From: Flavobacterium ichthyis
GTDB lineage: Bacteria; Bacteroidota; Bacteroidia; Flavobacteriales; Flavobacteriaceae
NCBI RefSeq assembly: GCF_009915155.1
Contig: NZ_JAABLM010000003.1
Coordinates: forward strand, 124,001-188,000
Direction of reading: 5' to 3'
DNA: 64,000 nt
The notes under the pieces are model-generated. The model saw nothing but the letters and a program-made list of their open reading frames with translations, had not been told where the DNA came from and did not search any database. Of this stretch, positions 53,023 through 61,772 are shown piece after piece; the stretch's first letter is position 1; each line of letters begins with the position of its first letter. A program made the translations under genes and the position numbers.

Positions 53023-53994
53023 TTAAAACTGATTGGTAGAAAAATTAAATATTTGCATCACAACATCTTGAATAAATGATATTAAATCTAATGAAAGTAA
53101 AATTGACAATAAAAATGTGGCGATTGCGAGTTTTTTAAGTTCGGGGTCGAAGTCTTTAGGATTGGTTGCTTTTTTTACCCGAAATAAATGTTTGGTAAAT
53201 GGAATGTAGGCGATTAAAAACAGGTATTGGTCCAGACGGAAATCGAGCAAAAATGAAAATACAATGCACAAAACCATAGCAGAAATAACTAAGAAGTAAT
53301 GATATTTTTTAGCTGCCGCTCCACCGATTTTTACGACCAATGTGTTTTTTTGCACTTTTCTATCGGAAATTTCGTCTCTCATATTGTTGAGATTTAAAAC
53401 GCCAACGCTTAAAAATCCAATGGCAAACGCTGGTAAAATTAAAACCGGATCTACTTCTTTAGAATATAAAAAATTAACGCCAAGAGTACTTACCAATCCG
53501 AAAAATACAAATACAAAAAAGTCTCCGTAACCGCGATAGCCATAAGCAGTGTTTCCAACGGTGTATCGAATTGCCGACATAATTGCTAAAGTTCCTAACA
53601 CAATAAAAAACACTGAATACCCGATGTATTCCACCCCAAAAGCAAAATAAATAAGTAAAAGTGAACAAATAAAAGTTAGAAAAGAAGTAATAATGATGGC
53701 GCGTTTCATGGATTTCGCGGAAATAGTTCCACTTTGCAAAGCGCGTTTTGGACCAATTCTATCATCGTTGTCTGTACCTTTTACACCATCTCCGTAATCG
53801 TTAGCAAAATTAGATAAAATTTGTAATCCTAATGTTGTAAGTAATGCAAAACCAAACAGTTGCCAATTGAAAACATCTGTTGGAGTTAGTACATTTTGAG
53901 TAGGATATGCCAAGGCAAACATACTTCCAACGATGATTCCGGATACTGAAAGTGGTAAAGTTCGCAGTCGAGCTGCTTCAACCCAATGTCTCAT
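53023..53994 (-). CDS. menA: 1,4-dihydroxy-2-naphthoate polyprenyltransferase
   Basis: The product has 323 residues with about eight hydrophobic segments. The prenyl-diphosphate binding motif NFANDYGDGVKGTDNDDRIGPKRAL (in parts: NFANDYGDGVKG, RIGPKRAL) near residues 63-90 and the second Asp-rich VLNLNNMRDEISDRKVQKNTL (in parts) are as in MenA. It attaches the isoprenoid tail in the membrane. Its ATG is at 53994. Confidence 0.95.
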   Translation of the reverse strand: MRHWVEAARLRTLPLSVSGIIVGSMFALAYPTQNVLTPTDVFNWQLFGFALLTTLGLQILSNFANDYGDGVKGTDNDDRIGPKRALQSGTISAKSMKRAIIITSFLTFICSLLLIYFAFGVEYIGYSVFFIVLGTLAIMSAIRYTVGNTAYGYRGYGDFFVFVFFGLVSTLGVNFLYSKEVDPVLILPAFAIGFLSVGVLNLNNMRDEISDRKVQKNTLVVKIGGAAAKKYHYFLVISAMVLCIVFSFLLDFRLDQYLFLIAYIPFTKHLFRVKKATNPKDFDPELKKLAIATFLLSILLSLDLISFIQDVVMQIFNFSTNQF

Positions 53995-54021
53995 TTTTAG
54001 TGTTTATAATAATGTGTAAAG

Positions 54022-55542
54022 TTACATCCAATTTTTTTTGGAAACCTCAACTTTGTACAGCCAATAGTTAGTTAGTTTTTTAATCTCAGAAAAATTACCA
54101 AACTTAAACTGCAAGTCTCCTGCAGCCGTATGCAGGTACACATGACCAACGTTAGATTTTTTATTCCAAAAATATTGTTTTGTAGTGATCGCTTGAATTT
54201 TATACGGTTCTATAATCTCATCTTCAACGTCCCAAGCTCCGTGGGTTTTTATTACAAATTGGTCATTCACAAAAAGAGCATTATTTTGGAAACCGTAATA
54301 AATCAATGCACCAACTAAAATTAAATATACAAAAATTAATGGGAAAAATTCCTGCCAACCCGGATAAACTTTTAAGGCATAAATGCTAAAAATACTTACG
54401 GGAATAATGATGAGCTTTAAAACTTTGCCAATTAAGTAGCGGAAATTTGGACGCAGTTTTTTTCCTTTATACGGAATTTGTCCAAAAATAATTTGCAAAA
54501 TATGTTGCTTTTCTTCAGAGTTACAGCCCGGAATTTCGATAAAATTTCCAAATTTATTATTTTCTTTAACTTGCTGATCAGAAGCTTGCTTGGTATTGAT
54601 GTCAAAAATTTTAAGTTTCTTTTGAAAAAAATTGCGGCTTATCGATGTGATTTGAACTTTTTTAGGATTGACCAATGTATTTTTCTTAGCAAATAAACCT
54701 GAAGTGATGGCAAAAGATTGATTTTGTTGCATCATTTGAAAATCAAAATGTTTTAAAAAAGTACGAATTATGTTCACAAAAATTATTACAATGAAAAAAG
54801 CGAAAATTAAAATCCCAACTGATAGTAAACCAAAACTTCTTTCCAGAACCGAATCAACTTCGGATTCGTCAAGTTCAAAAGTTTGTACAAAATCTTTAAT
54901 GCTTTGGTACAAAGTAACGAAAAAACCCACTAAAATGGCGATTGAACGACCGTAATTCGAGGTTAAACCTATTTTTAAAAGTGTTAGATTACTTAGCTTG
55001 ATAAAGGGTTTTTGACTGACAATTTCTTGCGGATTTTCTTCAGAAATTTCATCGGAAACTGTTTTATTTTCAAAATCAAAGGAAAGCAATTTGGCTTTTA
55101 AGGCTTGCGCCAAATCTTCTTTTACGGCAGAAATTTTCACTTCTTTTCCATTACTTCCAGCAGTATCGATTTCTAAACTAAAAACACCAGAAATTTTTTG
55201 AATCACATTTTGGTTAATGTTTACCTGCTGAATTTTATCCAAGTTAATAGAAATAATACTTTTTTGAAAGACGCCTTTTTTGAGGATAAATTCGCGGTTA
55301 CCCTCGTCTAAATAAAAAGTAAAATTTCGGTAACGCAAATATGCAATGATAGCGCCAACAATGCAACAAAGCACCACAACTCCGCCAATCAATAAATACG
55401 CTTTGGGTTCTTTTGCCTTAAATAAAAACAATGCAAGCGGAACCCACATGGCTCTCAAAAATTTTTGAAGCGTATCAGCAAACATTACCAAAATTCCGGT
55501 AACAGATTGTCTTTGTGGTATTTGAAAATTAAAATCTTCCAT
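54022..55542 (-). CDS. Bacterial PH-domain (bPH2) membrane protein, YdbT-like
   Basis: The product has 506 residues with several hydrophobic pairs (about 28-68, 203-225, 246-272 and 370-412). bPH2 domains follow each pair; marks are SINLDKIQQVNINQNVIQKISGVFSLEIDTAGS (in parts) and QITSISRNFFQKKLKIFDINTKQAS (in parts). Such proteins (YdbT with YdbS) are of unclear role, linked in Bacillus to membrane stress. It starts 5 nt after its smaller partner, a pairing seen in many bacteria. Confidence 0.9.
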   Translation of the reverse strand: MEDFNFQIPQRQSVTGILVMFADTLQKFLRAMWVPLALFLFKAKEPKAYLLIGGVVVLCCIVGAIIAYLRYRNFTFYLDEGNREFILKKGVFQKSIISINLDKIQQVNINQNVIQKISGVFSLEIDTAGSNGKEVKISAVKEDLAQALKAKLLSFDFENKTVSDEISEENPQEIVSQKPFIKLSNLTLLKIGLTSNYGRSIAILVGFFVTLYQSIKDFVQTFELDESEVDSVLERSFGLLSVGILIFAFFIVIIFVNIIRTFLKHFDFQMMQQNQSFAITSGLFAKKNTLVNPKKVQITSISRNFFQKKLKIFDINTKQASDQQVKENNKFGNFIEIPGCNSEEKQHILQIIFGQIPYKGKKLRPNFRYLIGKVLKLIIIPVSIFSIYALKVYPGWQEFFPLIFVYLILVGALIYYGFQNNALFVNDQFVIKTHGAWDVEDEIIEPYKIQAITTKQYFWNKKSNVGHVYLHTAAGDLQFKFGNFSEIKKLTNYWLYKVEVSKKNWM

Positions 55543-55547
55543 TGAAT

Positions 55548-56072
55548 TTAAGCGTGATACTGAATTTGTTGCATCAACAATGATTTTATTTTTTCGGCTT
55601 CTTCTTTGGCTAAACCCGAAATTTTTAAATCGCTCGAAGTACCTCCGGCTGTAAAAATTTGGATTTGAGCCAATTTAAAAATTCTAGCAATTGCGCCTTC
55701 ATGCAAAGCCACGTGCTGGATTCTATTGTACGGAATGATGGTTGTGGTGGTTGACAACACGCCACGTTGACACAAAATATCTTTTTCCCGAACGGCAAAA
55801 CCTCTATTTTTGATGGCAATTGTGTACCAAATTAGTAGAAAAATTCCAAGACCTAACCATGAACACGCTGTGATAATGATAAAAGTTTGATTTTGAAAAA
55901 ATTCGTCTAAAAAAAACAAGCCCACCACAACGCCAGCCAAAATCACCAGAAAAATAGCGAGATTAATTCGTGCTACTTTTTGGTAAGCAGGATCTAATTT
56001 GGAATAAACTACTTCTTCAAACTTGGGTAAATTGTTTAAATATAGGGTTTCGTTAGAAAATTCTTCCATCAT
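55548..56072 (-). CDS. Bacterial PH-domain (bPH2) membrane protein, YdbS-like
   Basis: The product has 174 residues. Two hydrophobic segments (about 38-60 and 64-86) precede a single bPH2 domain with IIPYNRIQHVALHEGAIARIFKLAQIQIFTAGG (in parts). It is the small partner of the YdbT-like gene just downstream, which starts 5 nt later. A role in membrane stress is known only by family analogy. The adjacent menB ends 12 nt upstream. Confidence 0.9.
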   Translation of the reverse strand: MMEEFSNETLYLNNLPKFEEVVYSKLDPAYQKVARINLAIFLVILAGVVVGLFFLDEFFQNQTFIIITACSWLGLGIFLLIWYTIAIKNRGFAVREKDILCQRGVLSTTTTIIPYNRIQHVALHEGAIARIFKLAQIQIFTAGGTSSDLKISGLAKEEAEKIKSLLMQQIQYHA

Positions 56073-56084
56073 AATTTCGGGGAT

Positions 56085-56924
56085 TTATGGAATATATTTT
56101 TTCTCAAAATTCGGTTTTCTTTTTTCCAAAAATGCGTTTCGGCCTTCTTTTGCTTCGTCTGTCATGTAGGCTAAACGGGTTGCTTCGCCGGCAAAAACTT
56201 GTTGACCTACCATTCCATCATCAGTTAAATTCATGGCAAATTTTAGCATTTTGATAGAAGTTGGTGATTTTTCTAAAATTTCCTGAGCCCATTGATATGC
56301 GGTATCTTCCAACTCATCATGCGGAATCACAGCATTTACCATTCCCATTTCAAAAGCGTCTTGAGCAGAATAATTTCTTCCTAAAAAGAAAATTTCGCGG
56401 GCTTTTTTCTGTCCCACCATTTTGGCCAAATAAGCCGAACCGTAACCGCCATCAAAACTAGTAACATCGGCATCGGTTTGTTTAAATATGGCGTGTTCTT
56501 TACTTGCCAAAGTTAAATCGCAAACCACGTGAAGTGAATGTCCGCCTCCAACAGCCCATCCCGGAACCACTGCAATCACCACTTTTGGCATAAAACGAAT
56601 TAATCGTTGAACTTCCAAAATATTCAAGCGGTGCATGCCATCTTCGCCAACATAACCTTGATGACCTCTCGCTTTTTGATCGCCTCCGCTACAAAAAGAA
56701 TACACACCATCTTTGGAAGACGGCCCTTCGGCAGAAAGCAAAATTACGCCAATTGATGTGTCTTCTTGAGCATCATAAAAAGCTTGGTACAGTTCACTAG
56801 TGGTTTTTGGACGGAAAGCATTTCGCACATCCGGACGGTTAAACGCAATTCTGGCAACGCCATTGCATTTTTTATAGGTAATATCTTCGAAATCTTTAAC
56901 AGTTTTCCAGTCTATCGCAGTCAT
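56085..56924 (-). CDS. menB: 1,4-dihydroxy-2-naphthoyl-CoA synthase
   Basis: The product has 279 residues. It cyclises o-succinylbenzoyl-CoA in menaquinone synthesis. This crotonase-fold enzyme shows RIAFNRPDVRNAFRPKT, GDQKARGHQGYVG, VPGWAVGGGHSLHVVCDLTLAS and TDADVTSFDGGYGSAYLA, the usual MenB signature. The start is ATG 56924. It is upstream of the PH-domain pair on the same strand. Confidence 0.96.
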   Translation of the reverse strand: MTAIDWKTVKDFEDITYKKCNGVARIAFNRPDVRNAFRPKTTSELYQAFYDAQEDTSIGVILLSAEGPSSKDGVYSFCSGGDQKARGHQGYVGEDGMHRLNILEVQRLIRFMPKVVIAVVPGWAVGGGHSLHVVCDLTLASKEHAIFKQTDADVTSFDGGYGSAYLAKMVGQKKAREIFFLGRNYSAQDAFEMGMVNAVIPHDELEDTAYQWAQEILEKSPTSIKMLKFAMNLTDDGMVGQQVFAGEATRLAYMTDEAKEGRNAFLEKRKPNFEKKYIP

Positions 56925-56993
56925 TTTTATCTTATTTTAGCGTAAAAATACGGGATTTTTTTAAATTGTCTCGGTAATCAATTTGAATTTATA

Positions 56994-58106
56994 ATGAAAA
57001 AACAACAATTATTTTCTATCGCATTTTTCTCTTTAGCACTTGGAATTCAGGCTCAAAAGTATGAATTTCAAACAGTTAAAAACATTGAATGTACGCCTGT
57101 AATTTCTCAAGGAAGCACGGGAACTTGCTGGAGTTTTTCGTCAACATCTTTTCTGGAAGCGGAAATTATTCGCGCAAGCGGAAAAAAAATCGATTTATCC
57201 GAAATGTACAATGTTCGCCATACTTATCCTAAAAAAGCATGGAATTATGTGATGCGGCAAGGCAAAGCGCAATTTGGCGAAGGCGGTTTGAACCATGATG
57301 TGATTGACAGCGCAAAAAATTTCGGGTTGGTTCCGTTAACAGCTTATTCCGGATTAACAGGAAATGCCGAAAAACATGACCATGGCAAAATGGTAGAAGA
57401 ATTGGAAGTTGTATTGAAAAAAAATGCAGATCCGTCGAAAAAACCAGATGCTGACTGGCAAAAACAAGTGACTGATATCTTGGACAAACATATGGGAAGC
57501 GATGTGACTGAATTTGAATTTGAAGGAAAAAAATATACGCCAAAGAGTTTTCTGGAAATGACAAAATTGGATTTAGACGATTATGTAACCATCACATCTT
57601 TCATGCACGAACCTTTTTATTCAAAATTTATCTTGGACATTCCGGACAATTTTTCGTACGGAAAATTTTACAATATGCCGTTAGAAGAATTTGTGGAAAA
57701 CATTGACAACGCACTTGAAAAAGGATACACTTTGGCACTTGATGCCGATGTTAGTGAAAAAACTTTTTCAGGAAGAGAAGGAATTGCCGTGATTCCGGAA
57801 AATGTTTCGGATGAAAAAACAATTTTGACAGAAATTAAACCAGAGAAAAAAATAACGCAAGAATTTCGTCAGCAAGAATTTGAAAATTTTAATACTACAG
57901 ACGATCATTTGATGCACATTGTGGGCAAAGTAAAGGACCAAAAAGGCAATATGTATTACAAAGTGAAAAATTCTTGGGGAAGCAAAAATGTTGGAAACGA
58001 AGGCTTTGTGTACATGAGTGTTCCGTATTTGAAACTGAAAGCCATATCGGTTTTGGTTCACGAAGATGCGCTTTTGAGCAAAACCAAAAAATCTTTAGAC
58101 CTTTAA
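56994..58106 (+). CDS. Exported C1-family peptidase (bleomycin hydrolase/aminopeptidase C type)
   Basis: The product has 370 residues with a signal peptide (MKKQQLFSIAFFSLALGIQA). The papain-type active site has Gln39 and Cys45 (QGSTGTCWSFSSTSFLEAE in part), His in DDHLMHIVGKVKD and Asn in YKVKNSWGSKN. The layout is that of PepC/bleomycin hydrolases. With about 370 residues it is shorter than the typical 440-460. The signal peptide puts it in the periplasm or outside, unlike cytoplasmic PepC. It is closed by its own terminator. Confidence 0.92.
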   Translation: MKKQQLFSIAFFSLALGIQAQKYEFQTVKNIECTPVISQGSTGTCWSFSSTSFLEAEIIRASGKKIDLSEMYNVRHTYPKKAWNYVMRQGKAQFGEGGLNHDVIDSAKNFGLVPLTAYSGLTGNAEKHDHGKMVEELEVVLKKNADPSKKPDADWQKQVTDILDKHMGSDVTEFEFEGKKYTPKSFLEMTKLDLDDYVTITSFMHEPFYSKFILDIPDNFSYGKFYNMPLEEFVENIDNALEKGYTLALDADVSEKTFSGREGIAVIPENVSDEKTILTEIKPEKKITQEFRQQEFENFNTTDDHLMHIVGKVKDQKGNMYYKVKNSWGSKNVGNEGFVYMSVPYLKLKAISVLVHEDALLSKTKKSLDL

Positions 58107-58111
58107 AAGCA

Positions 58112-58138
58112 AAAATCGGGAAAATGTTTCCCGATTTT
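58112..58138 (+). terminator. Terminator of the C1 peptidase gene
   Basis: A perfect 12-bp stem AAAATCGGGAAA / TTTCCCGATTTT with a 3-nt loop, then a T-run, 5 nt after the stop. Confidence 0.85.
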
Positions 58139-58160
58139 TATTTTTTATATAAATTTGAAC

Positions 58161-58589
58161 ATGCAAAAAACCTTTCAATCCGATAAATATTTACCCACCA
58201 ACCTCTTTTTATGGGTTACGGTAATTTTCCTGATTTCTACTCCGTTTTTCACGCCAAATGATCAGCTCGACATGATTGTTCCGTTGATTATTTGCTTGGC
58301 AACAGCAGCTTTGTTAGTCTGGATTTTATTGGATACAAAGTATAAAATCAACGGATCATTTTTGCATTATTATTCGGGACCAATTCGTGGGAAGATTGAT
58401 ATTTTTAGAATTACAAAAATCACCAATCACGAAGGTCTTTTTGTAGGAACCACTTTGAAACCAGCTTTGGGAACCAAAGGTTTGATTATTCATTACAGTA
58501 AATTTGACGACATTTATATTTCACCAAAAAATAAACAAGCCTTTATTGATGCTTTGTTAGCGGTTAATCCGCATATTGAGGTGAAATAA
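58161..58589 (+). CDS. Small PH-domain protein with two membrane segments
   Basis: The product has 142 residues. Two hydrophobic segments (about 15-34 and 42-63) precede a domain with NGSFLHYYSGPIRGKIDIFRITKI and FDDIYISPKNKQAFIDAL, which fits the bacterial PH-like type (DUF/PH_10 style). This is a third PH-type protein near the YdbS/YdbT pair. I take ATG 58161 as the start; a TTG at 58155 is possible but lies inside a TAAATTTG -7 box (58150-58157) that would then drive a leaderless mRNA. Confidence 0.75.
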   Translation: MQKTFQSDKYLPTNLFLWVTVIFLISTPFFTPNDQLDMIVPLIICLATAALLVWILLDTKYKINGSFLHYYSGPIRGKIDIFRITKITNHEGLFVGTTLKPALGTKGLIIHYSKFDDIYISPKNKQAFIDALLAVNPHIEVK

Positions 58590-58627
58590 CTAAATGACTA
58601 TTTCCCTATCATGTAAATCATTCAAAA

Positions 58628-58652
58628 AAATCCGAAGCCAAGCCTCGGATTT
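58628..58652. terminator. Convergent terminator between the small PH-domain gene and cvfB
   Basis: AAATCCGA and TCGGATTT form an 8-bp stem around AGCCAAGCC; T-runs lie on both sides, best on the minus strand behind cvfB. Confidence 0.7.
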
Positions 58653-58657
58653 CAGAA

Positions 58658-59494
58658 TTATTCTTTTACAAGATAAATACCATCGTCTTTTATCTCGATT
58701 AATTTTTGTTTGTAAAGCGAACCCACTGCTTTTTTAAAAGTCTTTTTGCTCATTTGCAACACCTGTTTGATATCTTCGGGATGGCTGTTGTCGTTAAGGC
58801 GAAGAAATCCACGTGAGGCATTCAATTCGTCTAAAATTTTCTGTGCATTTGGTTCAACTTTTTCATAACCAATCGCTTCAATGGCTACATCAATTTTATG
58901 ATCCGGACGAATTTTTTTGATATAACCTACAAAACGATCTCCCGGACGAATATCATCATAAAAATTATCACTTGTGTGAATCAAGCCTTTGTGTTTTTCG
59001 TTGATAATCACGTTGATTCCTAATTCGGTAATGTGTGACACAATTAAATCGGCTTCGTCACCTTGTTGAACGGTGAGATTTTCATTGTCTAAAAATTGGT
59101 TGGTTTTGCTCGAAGCTGTCAAACGATTGGATTTTTCATCTAAATAAAGATAGACCAAATACCGTTTCCCTACTTCCATAGGACGGGCTTGTTCTTTAAA
59201 CGGAACAAATAAATCTTTCTCCAAACCCCAATCTAAAAATGCCCCAACATTATTGACGTGATTTACTCGCAAAAGTGCAAATTCGTGCAAAATAATTGCC
59301 GGTTCTAACGTGGTTGCCACAGGTCGTTCTTCGTGATCCAAATACACAAAAACTTCAACTTCCTGACCAAATTCAAACTGTTTTGGCACATATTTATTGG
59401 GCAAAAGTACATCGTTTTCACCATCGGTTAAATACAATCCTACTTGAGTATCGCGGTCAATTTTTAGCAAATTGAATTTTCCTATTTCAATCAT
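58658..59494 (-). CDS. cvfB: S1-domain RNA-binding regulator, CvfB family
   Basis: The product has 278 residues. Three S1-type beta-barrel repeats (about 1-60, 65-135 and 140-210) contain QVGLYLTD, NNVGAFLDWGLEKDLFVPFKEQ and INVIINEKHKGLIHTSD. A C-terminal winged helix (about 220-278) follows with QVLQMSKKTFKKAVGSLYKQKLI. This is the CvfB layout (RNA-binding virulence regulator of Staphylococcus). Its targets here are unknown. A -7 box TAACTTTG (59515-59522 minus) lies 20 nt upstream of its ATG. Confidence 0.88.
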   Translation of the reverse strand: MIEIGKFNLLKIDRDTQVGLYLTDGENDVLLPNKYVPKQFEFGQEVEVFVYLDHEERPVATTLEPAIILHEFALLRVNHVNNVGAFLDWGLEKDLFVPFKEQARPMEVGKRYLVYLYLDEKSNRLTASSKTNQFLDNENLTVQQGDEADLIVSHITELGINVIINEKHKGLIHTSDNFYDDIRPGDRFVGYIKKIRPDHKIDVAIEAIGYEKVEPNAQKILDELNASRGFLRLNDNSHPEDIKQVLQMSKKTFKKAVGSLYKQKLIEIKDDGIYLVKE

Positions 59495-59514
59495 TTGAAC
59501 GGTTTTTATTTTAG

Positions 59515-59522
59515 CAAAGTTA
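59515..59522 (-). promoter_or_regulatory. -7 box (TAACTTTG) of cvfB
   Basis: An exact TAnnTTTG match on the minus strand ends 20 nt before the cvfB ATG; no -33 TTG at the expected spacing. Confidence 0.5.
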
Positions 59523-59532
59523 CAAACAAATT

Positions 59533-61185
59533 TTAGCTTAACGCTTTGAAATACTGCAACAACACTTTGTCATTTACAGTTGTTGGTGTGAAAATTTCCA
59601 GAATTGATTTCTTTCCGGAAGCATAAAACGCTGATAATTGGCTACTTAAATCAATTTCATTATCCACAGAAAAATATTGAAAGCCAAACATTTTTGCCAG
59701 ATGTTTTGCCGAAAGTGAATGCGAAGTTTCAAAATAGGTATTAAAAACCGGCGTTTCGTTGTGACCTGGCAAAATCCTAAAAATACCTCCTCCTCCATTA
59801 TTTACCACAATAATTTTAAAATTTTCGGGAATATATTGGTTCCAAAGTGCATTGCTGTCATAGAAAAAACTGATGTCGCCCGTGATGACAAAATTATTTT
59901 TTTTGCCAAATAATGAAGCGCCGATTGCGGTTGAAGTGCTTCCGTCTATGCCGCTGGTTCCACGGTTGCAGAAAACTTCAATTTCCGGGTGAATGTCGAT
60001 TAATTGTGCATATCGAATGGCAGAACTATTCCCAATTTGCAGCATTGATTCTGTTGGCAAGGATGATAAAACTTCGTCAAAAACTTTAAAATCACAATAC
60101 GGAATTTCCTTTAAATAAGCATCGTGTTTTGCTTTTCGGAACATTCTTAAGGATTGCATATTTTGGTTATAATCCGAATTTTTAAATTGAATTTTAGGTA
60201 AAAAATTTTCCAAAAATAAATTGGGTTCAAACTCAAAATGATAGGTTAACGCGCCAAAAGTATTGTAGGCTCGTAAATTGTCCACGTGCCAATGTTCGGC
60301 AGGTTTGTATTTTCGGAGAAAAGCTTTGATTCGTTTTGAAACAATCATGCCTCCAAAAGTGAGCAGAATTTCGGGCTGAAAATTTTTAAAATCTTCATCG
60401 GAAAAAGGCGTGATAATCGTGTCAATATTATTTACAAATTTCGGATGGTGAAGATTTGAAGTGGTTTCCGTCATCACCACAACAGATGGATCATTTGCCA
60501 AAAGCTCAAGCCATTTTTGGTCGATTTTTTTCGGCTCATTCACCCCAACCAATATCAACTTTTTCGCAGCATGATTCCATTGTTCTGCGAAGTTTTCGAG
60601 CGAAATTTCTGTTGATTTTTTATCTTCAAAATCTACAAATTTTGGCGTAACAATTAACTGTGAAACGGTTTCATACAACGGCTCTTCAAATGGAACATTG
60701 ATATGAACCGGGCCTTTATTTATTTTAGAAAGATGAATCGCCTCTTGAATTTTTGCATCATTTTCAGCCGAAGCTTCTTCGGTTAAATTAGCACTAAAAA
60801 TAATATGATTTTCAAAAACGTTTCGTTGACGTATTGTTTGACCATCGCCAATATCAATTTTTTCTGCAGGACGATCGGCAGAAATTACAATCAATGGAAT
60901 TTGGCTGTAAAATGCTTCGGCAACAGCAGGGTAATAATTGAGCAAAGCCGAACCCGAAGTGCAAACCAAAGCCGTTGGTTGCTCGGTTTGTTGCGCAATT
61001 CCCATGGCAAAAAATGCCGCGCAACGTTCATCGGCAATGCTGTACGTTTTAAAAAAATCATCGTTGGCGAAACCAATCGTCAACGGTGCATTTCGCGACC
61101 CTGGAGAAATAATTATTTGTGAGATTGCTTTGGATTTACAAATGCTCAAAATGCTTTGTGCCAAAGGTTTTTTAGGATAAATCAT
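59533..61185 (-). CDS. menD: 2-succinyl-5-enolpyruvyl-6-hydroxy-3-cyclohexene-1-carboxylate synthase
   Basis: The product has 550 residues. This thiamine-diphosphate enzyme commits chorismate-derived isochorismate to menaquinone. IISPGSRNAPLTIGFA, DERCAAFFAMGIAQQTEQPTALVCTSGSAL (in parts), ADRPAEKIDIGDGQTIRQRNVF (in parts) and RGTSGIDGSTSTAIGAS are MenD blocks. A GDxxFxxD-type ThDP motif is GDISFFYDSNALW. ATG 61185 gives the family start MIYPKKPLAQ; an ATG seven codons upstream (61206) lies at the -7 box (61204-61211 minus, TACCTTTG). Confidence 0.95.
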   Translation of the reverse strand: MIYPKKPLAQSILSICKSKAISQIIISPGSRNAPLTIGFANDDFFKTYSIADERCAAFFAMGIAQQTEQPTALVCTSGSALLNYYPAVAEAFYSQIPLIVISADRPAEKIDIGDGQTIRQRNVFENHIIFSANLTEEASAENDAKIQEAIHLSKINKGPVHINVPFEEPLYETVSQLIVTPKFVDFEDKKSTEISLENFAEQWNHAAKKLILVGVNEPKKIDQKWLELLANDPSVVVMTETTSNLHHPKFVNNIDTIITPFSDEDFKNFQPEILLTFGGMIVSKRIKAFLRKYKPAEHWHVDNLRAYNTFGALTYHFEFEPNLFLENFLPKIQFKNSDYNQNMQSLRMFRKAKHDAYLKEIPYCDFKVFDEVLSSLPTESMLQIGNSSAIRYAQLIDIHPEIEVFCNRGTSGIDGSTSTAIGASLFGKKNNFVITGDISFFYDSNALWNQYIPENFKIIVVNNGGGGIFRILPGHNETPVFNTYFETSHSLSAKHLAKMFGFQYFSVDNEIDLSSQLSAFYASGKKSILEIFTPTTVNDKVLLQYFKALS

Positions 61186-61203
61186 TGTGCTATTAATAGA
61201 TAA

Positions 61204-61211
61204 CAAAGGTA
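61204..61211 (-). promoter_or_regulatory. -7 box (TACCTTTG) of menD
   Basis: An exact TAnnTTTG match on the minus strand ends 18 nt before the menD ATG. It faces the TATCTTTG at 61252, so the region is a divergent promoter pair. Confidence 0.5.
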
Positions 61212-61251
61212 CAAATTAAGGAGGCTTCAGCGAAAATTTAGACATAATTTC

Positions 61252-61259
61252 TATCTTTG
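61252..61259 (+). promoter_or_regulatory. -7 box (TATCTTTG) of the GNAT gene
   Basis: An exact TAnnTTTG match ends 21 nt before the ATG at 61281. Confidence 0.5.
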
Positions 61260-61280
61260 AAATTAAATTTTTCGCTAACC

Positions 61281-61769
61281 ATGATTCGAGAAGCAACAGT
61301 TGAAGATTTGCCATCAATTTTAGAAATTGTAAACTACGAAATTGCCCATTCTACATCGATTTATGATGAAGAGCCTCGAACGCTTGAATTGCAGAAAAAT
61401 TGGTTTGAAGAAAAGAAAAAAGATAATTTTCCGGTTTTCGTAGCGATTATAGATGAAATTATAGTTGGTTTTGCCACTTATGGAACATTTCGGGCAAAAT
61501 CCGGTTTTCGATTTACCGTGGAACATTCGGTTTACGTAAAGGGGGAATTTTCCGGAAGGGGAATTGGGAAACAACTTTTAGAAACCTTAATCATTTTTGC
61601 GAAAGCAAAAAAATTACACCGAATGATTGGCTGCATTGATGCCGAAAACCAAAGCAGTATCGCATTTCACGAAAAATTTGGGTTTAAAAAATCCGGAGTC
61701 TTGAAAGAAACCGGATTCAAATTTAACCGTTGGCTCGACCTGCAATTTATGGCTTTAGATCTTGCGTAA
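61281..61769 (+). CDS. GNAT-family N-acetyltransferase (phosphinothricin-type)
   Basis: The product has 162 residues. It transfers acetyl from acetyl-CoA to an amine. IREATVEDLPSILEIVNYEI, FRFTVEHSVYV and GRGIGKQLLETLI (acetyl-CoA loop) and the C-terminal NRWLDLQFMALDL match the phosphinothricin acetyltransferase-like subgroup. The natural substrate is unknown. ATG 61281 is preferred to a TTG at 61257, which lies inside the -7 box. It converges on the glutathione peroxidase gene with 3 nt between the stops. Confidence 0.93.
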   Translation: MIREATVEDLPSILEIVNYEIAHSTSIYDEEPRTLELQKNWFEEKKKDNFPVFVAIIDEIIVGFATYGTFRAKSGFRFTVEHSVYVKGEFSGRGIGKQLLETLIIFAKAKKLHRMIGCIDAENQSSIAFHEKFGFKKSGVLKETGFKFNRWLDLQFMALDLA

Positions 61770-61772
61770 TTA

